Shown: positions 57,003-64,000 of the stretch, piece by piece
Position numbering within the stretch: the stretch's first letter is position 1
Layout of the letters: every line of letters begins with the position of its first letter
Assembly (NCBI RefSeq): GCF_000981585.1
Contig: NZ_LN831776.1
Coordinates: 4,695,187-4,759,186, forward strand
DNA from: Paenibacillus riograndensis SBR5
GTDB taxonomy: Bacteria; Bacillota; Bacilli; Paenibacillales; Paenibacillaceae
Length of the DNA: 64,000 nucleotides
Reading direction: 5' to 3'
Position numbers and translations under genes: made by a program
The notes under the pieces: generated by a model
Seen by the model: only the letters and a program-made list of their open reading frames with translations
The model's database searches: none
What the model was told of the DNA's origin: nothing

Positions 57003-58778
57003 TCACTCCTCCATCACGACTTGCCGGTCCAGATTACGGTATTGGACAGCCTCGGCAAGATGCGCCGAGGAAATATCAACAGCACCTTCAAGATCGGCAA
57101 TCGTGCGGGCCAGCTTAATGATCCGGTCATGTGCACGCATGCTTAAACCGAGATTTTCCAGGATATCATTGAGCAGCTCTCTGCCATCTTTATGCAGCCT
57201 GGCATAATGGCGCAAAGCCGCTCCTGAAAGCTCGCTGTTCCAAGCGATCGGAAGACTTTTATAGCGTTCCGCCTGAATAGCTTGCACTTTAAGCACTTCA
57301 GCGCGCATCTCTGCCGAAGACAATGAAGGCCCCTGCCCCTCCCAGTCCGTAGGACGGGGAACATCCACCTGCATATCTATCCGGTCGAGCAGCGGACCGG
57401 AGATTTTGCTGCGGTATTGTGCAATCTTCGCCGGACTGCAGGTGCATCTCAGCTGTGTTCCTCCGCTTCCCAAATACCCGCAGCTGCATGGATTCATCGA
57501 ACAAGCGAGTAAAAACTGCGCGGGAAATGTAAACGACGCCCGGGCGCGGCTGATCGTGACCACCCCGTCCTCCAGGGGCTGGCGCAGCACTTCAAGCACA
57601 TTGCGGGAGAACTCAGGCAGCTCATCCAAAAAGAGGACACCGCGATGCGCCAGGCTGACCTCACCCGGCTTGGGAACCCCTCCGCCCCCGATCAGGCCAG
57701 CCGCCGAAATCGTATGATGCGGAGACCGGAAAGGGCGGCAGCGCATGAGTCCGCTGCGGGCATCCTTCAGCTTGCCGGCGGCGCTGAATATTTTGGTCAC
57801 CTCCAGCGACTCCCTGTCGCCAAGTTCCGGAAGGATGCCCGGCAGGCGTTTGATCAGCATTGTTTTGCCTGTTCCGGGCGGACCGATCAGGACAATATTA
57901 TGCATTCCGGCGGCCGCAATCATCAGTGCCCGCTTCACATGGTTCTGTCCAAGCACATCACTGTAGTCTTCCACCATTAAGTTTACCCCGGTGCTGACTG
58001 GATCTGCCTGCTTATATTCAGCGGTATACTTCAAGTGTTCTAAGGTTAGCACCTTAACCAAAGCCTGCTCCTGCACAATTGGGCCTGAACTGACCGTAAC
58101 CGGAAAAGGAAGCCCGCTTAACCCTACAGGGGGAGCAGGCATCGCGGAAGACTCAGCACTTGCCGTTGTTAATATTTCCGGTAAGCATTCAAAACCTGCA
58201 GCGGGTGCTTCCTCCGGCTTCAGCTCCGGCTTATGCTGTTTTCTTTTGCGGGGCGCATATAAAGGGTCACCCTCTGACTGTGGCTGCGGCAGCTGCCGCA
58301 AATGCTCTGCAGCATAGATCGTCATTCCACTGATCAGCGCCGCTTCAGCAGCATTGCCTGCAGGCACAAGCACAGCCGTAAGGCCGGCACGCCTGGCGGC
58401 TTCGACCATAGGCAGCACCCCGGTAACCGGCCGCAGACTGCCATCCAGCGCCAGCTCACCGATGAGCAGCAAATTTTCCGCTCCGGGCATAACCAGCTGG
58501 CCGCTTGTGGTCAGGATGCCGAGCGCTATGGCCAGATCAAAGGCGGACCCCTCTTTGCGGAGGTCAGCCGGAGCCAGATTGATTGTGACCCGCTGCTGAG
58601 GGTAACGGTAGCCGCAATTTTTGACGGCGGCGCGTACTCTTTCTACGGCTTCCCTAATGGCTGAATCCGGCAATCCGATAATACTCGTCTGCGGCAGACC
58701 GTTCGCCAGATCAATTTCAACACCGATCATTACACCTTCGATGCCGTTCAGGCATGCGCTGTGCATTTTTCCATACAT
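57003..58778 (-). CDS. comM: YifB/ComM-type Mg-chelatase-like AAA ATPase
   Basis: The 591-residue protein has an N-terminal Lon-like domain (GVEIDLANGLPQTSIIGLPD), an AAA core (IVLIGPPGTGKTMLIKRLPG, RPFRSPHHTISAAGLIGGG), a zinc-like CSCGYLGSGGTQLRCTC, and a C-terminal domain. ComM homologues are branch-migration helicases in transformation. About 75 extra residues, low in complexity (after about 190), lie between the Lon-like and AAA domains. GAGGTG before the ATG at 58778 is preferred to a GTG four codons upstream. dprA nearby shares the competence theme. Confidence 0.94.
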   Translation of the reverse strand: MYGKMHSACLNGIEGVMIGVEIDLANGLPQTSIIGLPDSAIREAVERVRAAVKNCGYRYPQQRVTINLAPADLRKEGSAFDLAIALGILTTSGQLVMPGAENLLLIGELALDGSLRPVTGVLPMVEAARRAGLTAVLVPAGNAAEAALISGMTIYAAEHLRQLPQPQSEGDPLYAPRKRKQHKPELKPEEAPAAGFECLPEILTTASAESSAMPAPPVGLSGLPFPVTVSSGPIVQEQALVKVLTLEHLKYTAEYKQADPVSTGVNLMVEDYSDVLGQNHVKRALMIAAAGMHNIVLIGPPGTGKTMLIKRLPGILPELGDRESLEVTKIFSAAGKLKDARSGLMRCRPFRSPHHTISAAGLIGGGGVPKPGEVSLAHRGVLFLDELPEFSRNVLEVLRQPLEDGVVTISRARASFTFPAQFLLACSMNPCSCGYLGSGGTQLRCTCSPAKIAQYRSKISGPLLDRIDMQVDVPRPTDWEGQGPSLSSAEMRAEVLKVQAIQAERYKSLPIAWNSELSGAALRHYARLHKDGRELLNDILENLGLSMRAHDRIIKLARTIADLEGAVDISSAHLAEAVQYRNLDRQVVMEE

Positions 58779-58878
58779 AACAAAAAACACCTCTTCCCCT
58801 GAAATACGCCCATATGCAGGCGGATTAGATTCAAGAAAAAGGGTGCTTCCTCTATTTTCCGGTGATTCTATTATTCTT

Positions 58879-58908
58879 AGTATACTTAGCTTTCCATGCG
58901 ATAATCAA
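58879..58908 (-). promoter_or_regulatory. Candidate comM promoter
   Basis: TTGATT (58903-58908) and TATACT (58879-58884) are separated by 18 bases and read toward comM, about 100 bp from its start. Confidence 0.6.
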
Positions 58909-58980
58909 TAGCCTGGGGTCAAACGAAAGGGAATTTCAACTTTTGCATAAATATGCAAGCTGCTTTTGAACAAAAATTCG

Positions 58981-59490
58981 TCAGCCTTCCTCTTTTACTA
59001 CAACTCTATCTGTGATTTGAGAAAAAGACAAAGGTGTATAGTCCCAGTGTTCTACGCAAATGTTAAAATGATTGTTCCCCTCATATTTCTGGCCATGAAT
59101 ATGCCCATGCACATTCACGTAAGGCATATGCTTGTTCATGTACATCGGTTCATGTGAGAGAAAAAAGAAATCCTTATACACGATAGGGTATTCACTCACC
59201 TCATTAAACCCGGCTTTCAGCCACCAGCTCCGGCCACGGCTGCGGTCGTGGTTGCCAAGAATCAGAATTTTATAACCATTCAGGGCAGAGACGATATCCC
59301 GCGTGCGTTCCAGGTTCAAGAAAGAGAAATCCCCTAAATGAAATACTGTATCTTCCGCACCGACAACAGCATTCCACTTCCGGATCATGACCTGATCCAT
59401 TTCTTCGACACTGCTGAAGGGGCGGGACTCAAAATCAATAATCAGCTTGTGCCCAAAATGCTGGTCTGAAGTAAAGAATACATCCGGCAA
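58981..59490 (-). CDS. Calcineurin-like metallophosphoesterase
   Basis: The 169-residue protein has the full metal-binding set: SDQHFGH near the start, FHLGDFSFL, ILGNHDRSRG and HGHIHG near the end. Small enzymes of this type hydrolyse phosphodiesters or phosphomonoesters; the substrate cannot be read from sequence. AGGTGGGG before TTG (59488-59490) gives MPDVFFTSDQHFG; a GTG four codons earlier has no spacing. It lies 15 bp after the zinc-ribbon gene. Confidence 0.88.
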   Translation of the reverse strand: MPDVFFTSDQHFGHKLIIDFESRPFSSVEEMDQVMIRKWNAVVGAEDTVFHLGDFSFLNLERTRDIVSALNGYKILILGNHDRSRGRSWWLKAGFNEVSEYPIVYKDFFFLSHEPMYMNKHMPYVNVHGHIHGQKYEGNNHFNICVEHWDYTPLSFSQITDRVVVKEEG

Positions 59491-59505
59491 TCTGCTCCCC
59501 ACCTT

Positions 59506-59922
59506 TCAATCGTTCCAGTTCCGTTTGGCAGTGCGCTGGCTGTTCGTATCCAGCTTAATCAACTCGGCTAAAGGAGGGACTTCCTCATGCTCGATCAGCC
59601 ACTGGCGCATCTCCCTGATCGCTTCCACTTGTCCATTGCCTTTGTCGCGCCAGGTCAACAGTTCAATTACCCGGATCACAAGCGACAACAGGCTGCTATT
59701 GCTGCTCTGGGTCTTTTCGGCACGGATTTTTTGAAATAAGGCTTCATTTTCCCAATCAATCAATATCTCCTCCGCTATAGCGGGCCGCATAACGGTAAAG
59801 GTCTTGTTACACTTGCTGCAGCATACAACGGATACAGGCTCTCCGTCCAGCTCTACTGCGATTTTATTGTCACAATATTGGCAAGTAAAACTTACCTGTA
59901 TATCAAATGGTTGATTTTTCAC
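59506..59922 (-). CDS. Zinc-ribbon protein of unknown function
   Basis: The 138-residue protein has a CxxC...CCxxC zinc ribbon (CQYCDNK and VVCCSKCNKTF, about residues 14-43) and a helical, charged C-terminal part. No known family is recognised. AGGAGG nine bases before GTG (59920-59922) supports MKNQPFDIQVSF over an ATG six codons earlier that overlaps the ribosome binding site. It probably shares a transcript with the metallophosphoesterase. Confidence 0.72.
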   Translation of the reverse strand: MKNQPFDIQVSFTCQYCDNKIAVELDGEPVSVVCCSKCNKTFTVMRPAIAEEILIDWENEALFQKIRAEKTQSSNSSLLSLVIRVIELLTWRDKGNGQVEAIREMRQWLIEHEEVPPLAELIKLDTNSQRTAKRNWND

Positions 59923-60055
59923 TCGGACAGCCCTCCTCATGGTGGCATTAAAAAGTTACAATAATGTTTACCCATTTCCTCGAAGAAATGACCCATAGTG
60001 CGGAGGTTAAGTCAAGACTGAATGTATGAAAAGACAGCAAATCGTCTATAAAAGC

Positions 60056-60442
60056 TTAAAAAGCTTCCCGGATATGGTGAAGGGACGAGATTCCCAACTT
60101 CTCATTCAGCATCACCGTGATGACGTCAAAAGAAACCCGGCGCTCCTCCTGATTCTTCATATGCAGATATACCCGGGCGATGGCCCGAACCTGACGGATT
60201 TTCCGTTCATCCACAGACTCCTCCGGAGTACCCTGAAGCGGACTCCCGCTACGGCTGCGCACTTCAACAAAAATAAGCACCCCGCCGTACTCGGCAATAA
60301 TGTCCAGTTCTCCGCTGCGACAGCGCCAATTTCTGTCAATAATCCGGTAGCCTTGGGCAGACAAATACTGGGCAGCGGCTTTTTCGCCGGCTGCCCCTTT
60401 TTGTTTGCGGGAATAAGGTTCTTCGGGTGCTCCCCCGCTCAC
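60056..60442 (-). CDS. yraN: YraN/UPF0102 family nuclease-fold protein
   Basis: The 128-residue protein has the UPF0102 pattern KGAAGEKAAAQYLSAQGYRI, NWRCRSGELDIIAEYGGVLI, FVEVRSRSG, an endonuclease-like fold with Glu/Asp metal ligands. Its role is unknown in Bacillota; it is suspected to act in DNA repair or recombination. The GTG start overlaps the stop of the FlhB-like gene (GTGA). Confidence 0.93.
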   Translation of the reverse strand: MSGGAPEEPYSRKQKGAAGEKAAAQYLSAQGYRIIDRNWRCRSGELDIIAEYGGVLIFVEVRSRSGSPLQGTPEESVDERKIRQVRAIARVYLHMKNQEERRVSFDVITVMLNEKLGISSLHHIREAF

Positions 60443-60741
60443 TTCTGCCTCCGCTCACCGGCAGAACGGTCGCTCTGGTACACATAGCTCAGAATTTCTG
60501 CCACCAGCTGGTACAGCTGCGGAGGAATCTGCTGGTCAAGGTCAAGCTTGGACAGCACTTCAACCAGGGCGGCATCCTCCTGCACGGCCACTCCGCTGTC
60601 TTTGGCCATCTGCAGAATCTTGTCCGCCACTGCACCTTGTCCTTTGGCTACAACGACCGGAGCTTCACTCTGACCAGGCGAATACTTTAGGGCTACTGCT
60701 TTTTTGAGATTTGGAGAAATTTCATCGGCAGGCTCACTCAT
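60439..60741 (-). CDS. ylqH: FlhB C-terminal-domain-like protein (YlqH type)
   Basis: The 100-residue protein aligns with the cytoplasmic end of FlhB after the NPTH cleavage site: KKAVALKYSPGQSEAPVVVA, LQMAKDSGVAVQEDAALVEV, QLYQLVAEILSYVYQ. It has no membrane part and no cleavage site. In other bacteria such FlhX-type proteins can partly replace the cleaved C-terminus of FlhB. Its ATG overlaps the stop of the FliK-like gene (ATGA), which suggests joint action. Confidence 0.88.
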   Translation of the reverse strand: MSEPADEISPNLKKAVALKYSPGQSEAPVVVAKGQGAVADKILQMAKDSGVAVQEDAALVEVLSKLDLDQQIPPQLYQLVAEILSYVYQSDRSAGERRQK

Positions 60742-62891
60742 ATGCGGTAATCCACTCCTTTATAGGAATCCGGCACATAATCTGCCAGCTTGCCTGGGCT
60801 GCCCGCAGCTGAAGCGGACGCTGCGCTTGGCTGGGGCAAAGGTTCTGTCCGCAGACTCAACAGCTGATAGCCTATCGCTTCCACGGCTGCGCCAATCTCC
60901 TCCTTGCGTTCTTCCAGCAGCTCCAGCACCCAGGGCGTATCATTATGCAGCTTCAGGCTGACAATTCTGTCGACCACCTGCACATCTACCAGCGTCTGGC
61001 CCAGCTGCTTCATATCCAGGTCAAACCACAGGCGGCAGTTCGCGGCATCGAGCTCGCCTTTGCGGCCCCGTCTCGACTGGATATGGACGGAAGCCGTTTC
61101 CTGCCCGTCCGGCCCCCGCAGCGGCAGGAACATCGTCACCTGCGCGAACGGAGCCGTACGGTCGGTATTCAGGAGCAGCTGCTGCCCTGTGAGCTGCTGC
61201 ACCAGCTGGCCCGCGGCTTCCTTGACCGCGGGCGGCACCTCGCTGCTGCTTAGCACCTGCAGCAGCACGCCTTTCAGCGTATCGGCGGCCGGCTCCCCGC
61301 CGTCAGCCGCATTGGCCAGCGCAGCCTGCGGCAGCGCCGCCTTAGCGGCCTGACCCGCCCCCAGCGCATCGGCGGGCGGGGCCACGGCAAGCTGCGGCTG
61401 TGCGCCGCCGCGGACGGCCTGCTGCTCGTGCTCCGCACCGAGCAGCTTCAGCACCCGCCCCACCCACGACTCCGTCTCCGTGGGTGCTGCGGGTGCGGCG
61501 CCCGTCTGCGGCGCCGCACCCGCAGACGGGCTGTCCCCGCGCTGCCCGGCAGGCGCGGGGGCCGGTTCTTGCCCCGCCGCCGCTGGCGGGGCTGTGGTGC
61601 CCTGCTGCGGCTGCGCAGCCGCAGGGGCAGGGGCTTGCCCCGCCGCGTCAGCGGGCGGGGCTGCAGCGAGCTGCGGCAGCGTGCCGCGCAGCTCGGTGAG
61701 CACGCCCTGCAGCTTCGCGAGCAGGGCGGTCCCCTTGCCGGCAGCAGAGGTTTCTGCTGCCGGCACAGCGCTTCGTTCCGGCTGCGGAACGGAACGCGGT
61801 TCCAGGCCTTCTGCCGGTTCCGCAGAAGGCATAGCACCACCCGCTGCAGCACTTATTCCTGCAGCGGGCGGCTGGGCATTGCCCGCCTTCGGAGCCGCCG
61901 CTGCTTCCGCAGCATCTCCATCCACAGGCGGCTGCGCCGGAGCAATCCCCGTCCGGTTAGCTGAAGCCTCAACCGGCGCCTCTGCATCGGCTGTTGGATT
62001 GCTTGCCAGAGCTGCTGCACTTCCGGCAGGCGGTTCCGTTTTTAAGGCTCCTCCCGGGGTCTTTCCGGGAAGTTCAGCCGCCTCACCGGCAGAGGCTGAC
62101 TCAGCTGGAGCTGCTGGTGCACGTGACGCATCAACACCCTCTGCTTGACTGGCTGCCGGAGCAACTGGAGCCGCAGCCGTTCCACCCGCAGACACCACTG
62201 ATACAGGAGCCGCCGTTCCTGATGAAAGAGTTGATGCAGATGCAGGCTGGCTGGTACCGCCCGGTGCGGTACTCCCGCCAGCCGTATCGCTCTCCTGCTG
62301 GACCCATAAGCCAATCGCCGTTTCAAGCTGGGCCACCAGCTGATGCAGCTTGGGTCCGAACACCGCTTGCTGCAGTCCTCTCACGCTTTCGGCTGTGACC
62401 GGGAGTCCGCGCTTTACCGAAATCACCGCCGCCTCCAGCCATTCCGACACCGGAACATTCGGCGGTTTGGCATTCATCACAGCCTCCAGCTTCGCCGCAG
62501 TTTCCTTGGTCAGCGCAATCCCGCCAGAGACCATAGCCTGTATAATTTCCTTGCCTGCCTTGGAATCCGTAAGCCCCAGCGATTCCAAGGCTTCCCCCAT
62601 ACTTTGCGGAGATGCCAATATCGCCTCCCCGGACGAAACAGGCTTTAATACAGGCAATCCTCCGTCTCCCGGAGGAGCAACTTGCAGATTCAGTGTCTGC
62701 CCAGGCTGCAGCGGGGTCTCCAGCTCCGCTCGGACAGGCGTGCCCTGAATCTGAACGACCGCTTCTCTGCCGGATTCCGACACACTGAGCACCACACCCC
62801 GGACTACCTGGCCTTCTTTGAGCTCTACCGCCTTGGGTTCGCCCATTTTATTGTCTCCGAGCAATCCACGAATCAGAGATCCGATGTTCAT
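60738..62891 (-). CDS. ylqG: FliK-like protein (YlqG type) with long Ala/Pro-rich middle
   Basis: The 717-residue protein has a folded N-terminal part (about 1-170, including VELKEGQVVRGVVLSVSESG and QIQGTPVRAEL), an Ala/Pro/Gly-rich middle of some 350 residues, and a C-terminal domain (FAQVTMFLPLRGPDGQETAS, ANCRLWFDLDMKQLGQTLVD) related to the FliK C-terminal domain. The middle is very GC-rich and much longer than in Bacillus YlqG. A sigma-D -10 lies 39 bp upstream. It probably works with the FlhB-like gene overlapping its end. Confidence 0.85.
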   Translation of the reverse strand: MNIGSLIRGLLGDNKMGEPKAVELKEGQVVRGVVLSVSESGREAVVQIQGTPVRAELETPLQPGQTLNLQVAPPGDGGLPVLKPVSSGEAILASPQSMGEALESLGLTDSKAGKEIIQAMVSGGIALTKETAAKLEAVMNAKPPNVPVSEWLEAAVISVKRGLPVTAESVRGLQQAVFGPKLHQLVAQLETAIGLWVQQESDTAGGSTAPGGTSQPASASTLSSGTAAPVSVVSAGGTAAAPVAPAASQAEGVDASRAPAAPAESASAGEAAELPGKTPGGALKTEPPAGSAAALASNPTADAEAPVEASANRTGIAPAQPPVDGDAAEAAAAPKAGNAQPPAAGISAAAGGAMPSAEPAEGLEPRSVPQPERSAVPAAETSAAGKGTALLAKLQGVLTELRGTLPQLAAAPPADAAGQAPAPAAAQPQQGTTAPPAAAGQEPAPAPAGQRGDSPSAGAAPQTGAAPAAPTETESWVGRVLKLLGAEHEQQAVRGGAQPQLAVAPPADALGAGQAAKAALPQAALANAADGGEPAADTLKGVLLQVLSSSEVPPAVKEAAGQLVQQLTGQQLLLNTDRTAPFAQVTMFLPLRGPDGQETASVHIQSRRGRKGELDAANCRLWFDLDMKQLGQTLVDVQVVDRIVSLKLHNDTPWVLELLEERKEEIGAAVEAIGYQLLSLRTEPLPQPSAASASAAGSPGKLADYVPDSYKGVDYRI

Positions 62892-62929
62892 GCCGTTCCC
62901 CCTCCCTTCGTGTGCATCTTTCTAATTTT

Positions 62930-62955
62930 ATATCGGCAAATTTAAGGGATTCTTA
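62930..62955 (-). promoter_or_regulatory. Sigma-D (sigma-28) promoter upstream of ylqG
   Basis: The minus strand has a perfect sigma-D -10, GCCGATAT (62930-62937), with TAAG (62952-62955) 14 bases upstream at the -35 (consensus TAAA, spacing 14-16). It lies 39 bp before the ylqG ATG, a normal leader length. Confidence 0.7.
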
Positions 62956-63035
62956 AGAACCTCCCTTACCAGCGCCCCAGCACACATCCTTCTATGATTC
63001 CCAGCACGCCCAACACGCCCGGCTGCCGCCTGCCA

Positions 63036-63219
63036 AAGTGGAAAAAGTATCACTAATTGGGTCCGACACTTCCAGCTTGGCAGACTTAAGTGGAAAAAAT
63101 ACCACTAATTGTGCTGAAAGCAGCCGTATGAGATGAAAATGCATGAATTAGGTGTACAAATTCCAACTAATACCTTCTGTAGCCAGGATTTCAGTTAATT
63201 AGTTTTACTTTTTCCACTT
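63036..63219. repeat. Cluster of 23-bp hairpin repeats
   Basis: AAGTGGAAAAAGTATCACTAATT at 63036-63058 recurs at 63088-63110 with two changes, and inverted at 63197-63219 with two changes. A more degenerate inverted copy lies near 63147-63172. Unit 2 has a perfect AGTGG/CCACT stem around an eight-base loop. No coding is possible. It looks like a small dispersed intergenic element. Confidence 0.65.
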
Positions 63220-63293
63220 AACTTTGTTTTTCTATTGAACTCATATAACTCCAAACTTCCTTCAGGCCACAGTCCACGGTCAACCCGTCAAAC

Positions 63294-63920
63294 CTAAAAC
63301 AAAACCGGTTCATCCGAGAGTATTTTTCCCAGGAAGCTGCGGCGGTGCATGGGAGTTGGTCCCAGTGCCAGGAGCTGTTCCCTGTGCAGTTTCGTTGCAT
63401 AACCTTTATGTATTTTAATCCCGTAGTCCGGGTATAATTCCTCCCAGCGGCCTTCACACAGACGGTCACGTGTTACTTTGGCTACAATAGAAGCAGCAGC
63501 AATGGACTGGCTGTTGGCATCCCCTTTAATAATGGCCTGCTGCGGCAGCGGAAGATCTATCTTTTCTGCATCAATCAGCATATAGTCAGGGCGGTATTCC
63601 AAACCCTCTACCGCTTTTTTCATCGCCAGTCTGGAAGCCTGCTTGATGTTGATCTCATCGATCACGACCGAATCGACATGTCCTACACTTACTGCCAGCG
63701 CCTGCTCCATAATCTGTTCGAACAGGAGCTCCCGCTTCTTCGCGGTCAGCTTCTTGGAATCATCCACACCCTCAATGATCAGACCCTCCGGCAAAATAAC
63801 CGCAGCGGCCACCACGTCACCGAACAGACAGCCTCTCCCTACCTCGTCCACACCGGCAATCCGGCGGTAATCCTGTTCCCAGCATCCTTTTTCATAGCTC
63901 AACATATCTATAGAACTCAC
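63294..63920 (-). CDS. rnhB: Ribonuclease HII
   Basis: The 208-residue enzyme removes RNA or single ribonucleotides from DNA. It has IAGVDEVGRGCLFGDVVAAA with the first catalytic Asp and Glu, DSKKLTAKKRELLFEQI, MLIDAEKIDLPLPQQAIIKG with a catalytic Asp, and ASIVAKVTRDRLCEG with another. GCLFGD replaces the more usual GPLAGP, but catalytic residues are intact. The start is probably GTG (63918-63920); an ATG five codons later is possible. It lies upstream of ylqG, as in Bacillus. Confidence 0.95.
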   Translation of the reverse strand: MSSIDMLSYEKGCWEQDYRRIAGVDEVGRGCLFGDVVAAAVILPEGLIIEGVDDSKKLTAKKRELLFEQIMEQALAVSVGHVDSVVIDEINIKQASRLAMKKAVEGLEYRPDYMLIDAEKIDLPLPQQAIIKGDANSQSIAAASIVAKVTRDRLCEGRWEELYPDYGIKIHKGYATKLHREQLLALGPTPMHRRSFLGKILSDEPVLF

Positions 63921-64000
63921 CGTTCATCCACCACCAATTCTAATCTCCCAGTTCCCTGTACCAGCCAGCTTATCATAAGAACACTCCGTGGTCATCCCAC

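Larger units (their letters stand above)
62892..63293. other. 402-bp gap between rnhB and ylqG (sigma-D promoter and repeat cluster)
   Basis: No gene is seen. The part near ylqG holds the sigma-D-like promoter (62930-62955) and ribosome binding site; the part near rnhB holds a cluster of 23-base hairpin repeats (63036-63219). Confidence 0.75.

Noticed and set aside
58943..58958. Inverted repeat TTGCATA-AA-TATGCAA upstream of comM
   Set aside because: It is short, lies far upstream of the comM promoter near the end of the metallophosphoesterase gene, and fits no known operator well.

Overview
The window comes from a Gram-positive, endospore-forming type of bacterium, most likely a Paenibacillus or a close relative. 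The gene order follows the Bacillus fla/che region and its flanks (rnhB, ylqG, ylqH, sucCD, dprA, topA, trmFO, hslVU, flgB to sigD, rpsB, tsf, pyrH, frr, uppS, cdsA, dxr, rseP, proS, polC, rimP, nusA), but with insertions and losses that fit Paenibacillus. No tRNA, rRNA, CRISPR array, insertion sequence or prophage is visible. All genes but one (ohr) are read on the minus strand, so transcription runs from high to low coordinates.

Layout from high to low coordinates. 63920-56909: rnhB, then a FliK-like/FlhB-like pair (ylqG, ylqH) with yraN, a zinc-ribbon protein, a metallophosphoesterase and comM. 56908-55868: the divergent peroxide pair ohr/ohrR. 55517-46463: sucCD, dprA, topA, trmFO, hslV and hslU. 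46084-14492: a near-continuous run of about 38 flagellar and chemotaxis genes (basal body, export gate, switch, ATPase, hook assembly, CheA/W/B/C/D/Y, FlhF/FlhG, sigma-D) ending in four accessory genes. 14292-1: rpsB, tsf, pyrH, frr, uppS, cdsA, dxr, rseP, proS, polC, rimP and the 5' part of nusA.

The genes join three themes: building and steering flagella, central growth functions (translation, isoprenoid and phospholipid precursors, replication, TCA cycle), and housekeeping proteolysis, recombination and RNA modification. Many neighbours overlap by 1 to 11 bases, mostly as ATGA or TGATG junctions, which suggests translational coupling. About a quarter of the starts chosen from Shine-Dalgarno spacing are TTG.

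The most notable signals are regulatory. A textbook sigma-D -10 (GCCGATAT) lies just upstream of the ylqG/ylqH pair. A strong intrinsic terminator preceded by a small hairpin and a TATAAT lies inside the fla/che operon, between the hook gene and flbD. Three stem-loops precede the hook gene. There is a cre-like site at the sucC promoter and a 0A-box-like sequence upstream of flgB, and a small hairpin-repeat cluster lies between ylqG and rnhB. codY and xerC, which flank hslVU in Bacillus, are missing here. The prolyl-tRNA synthetase between rseP and polC is the short archaeal/eukaryotic type.
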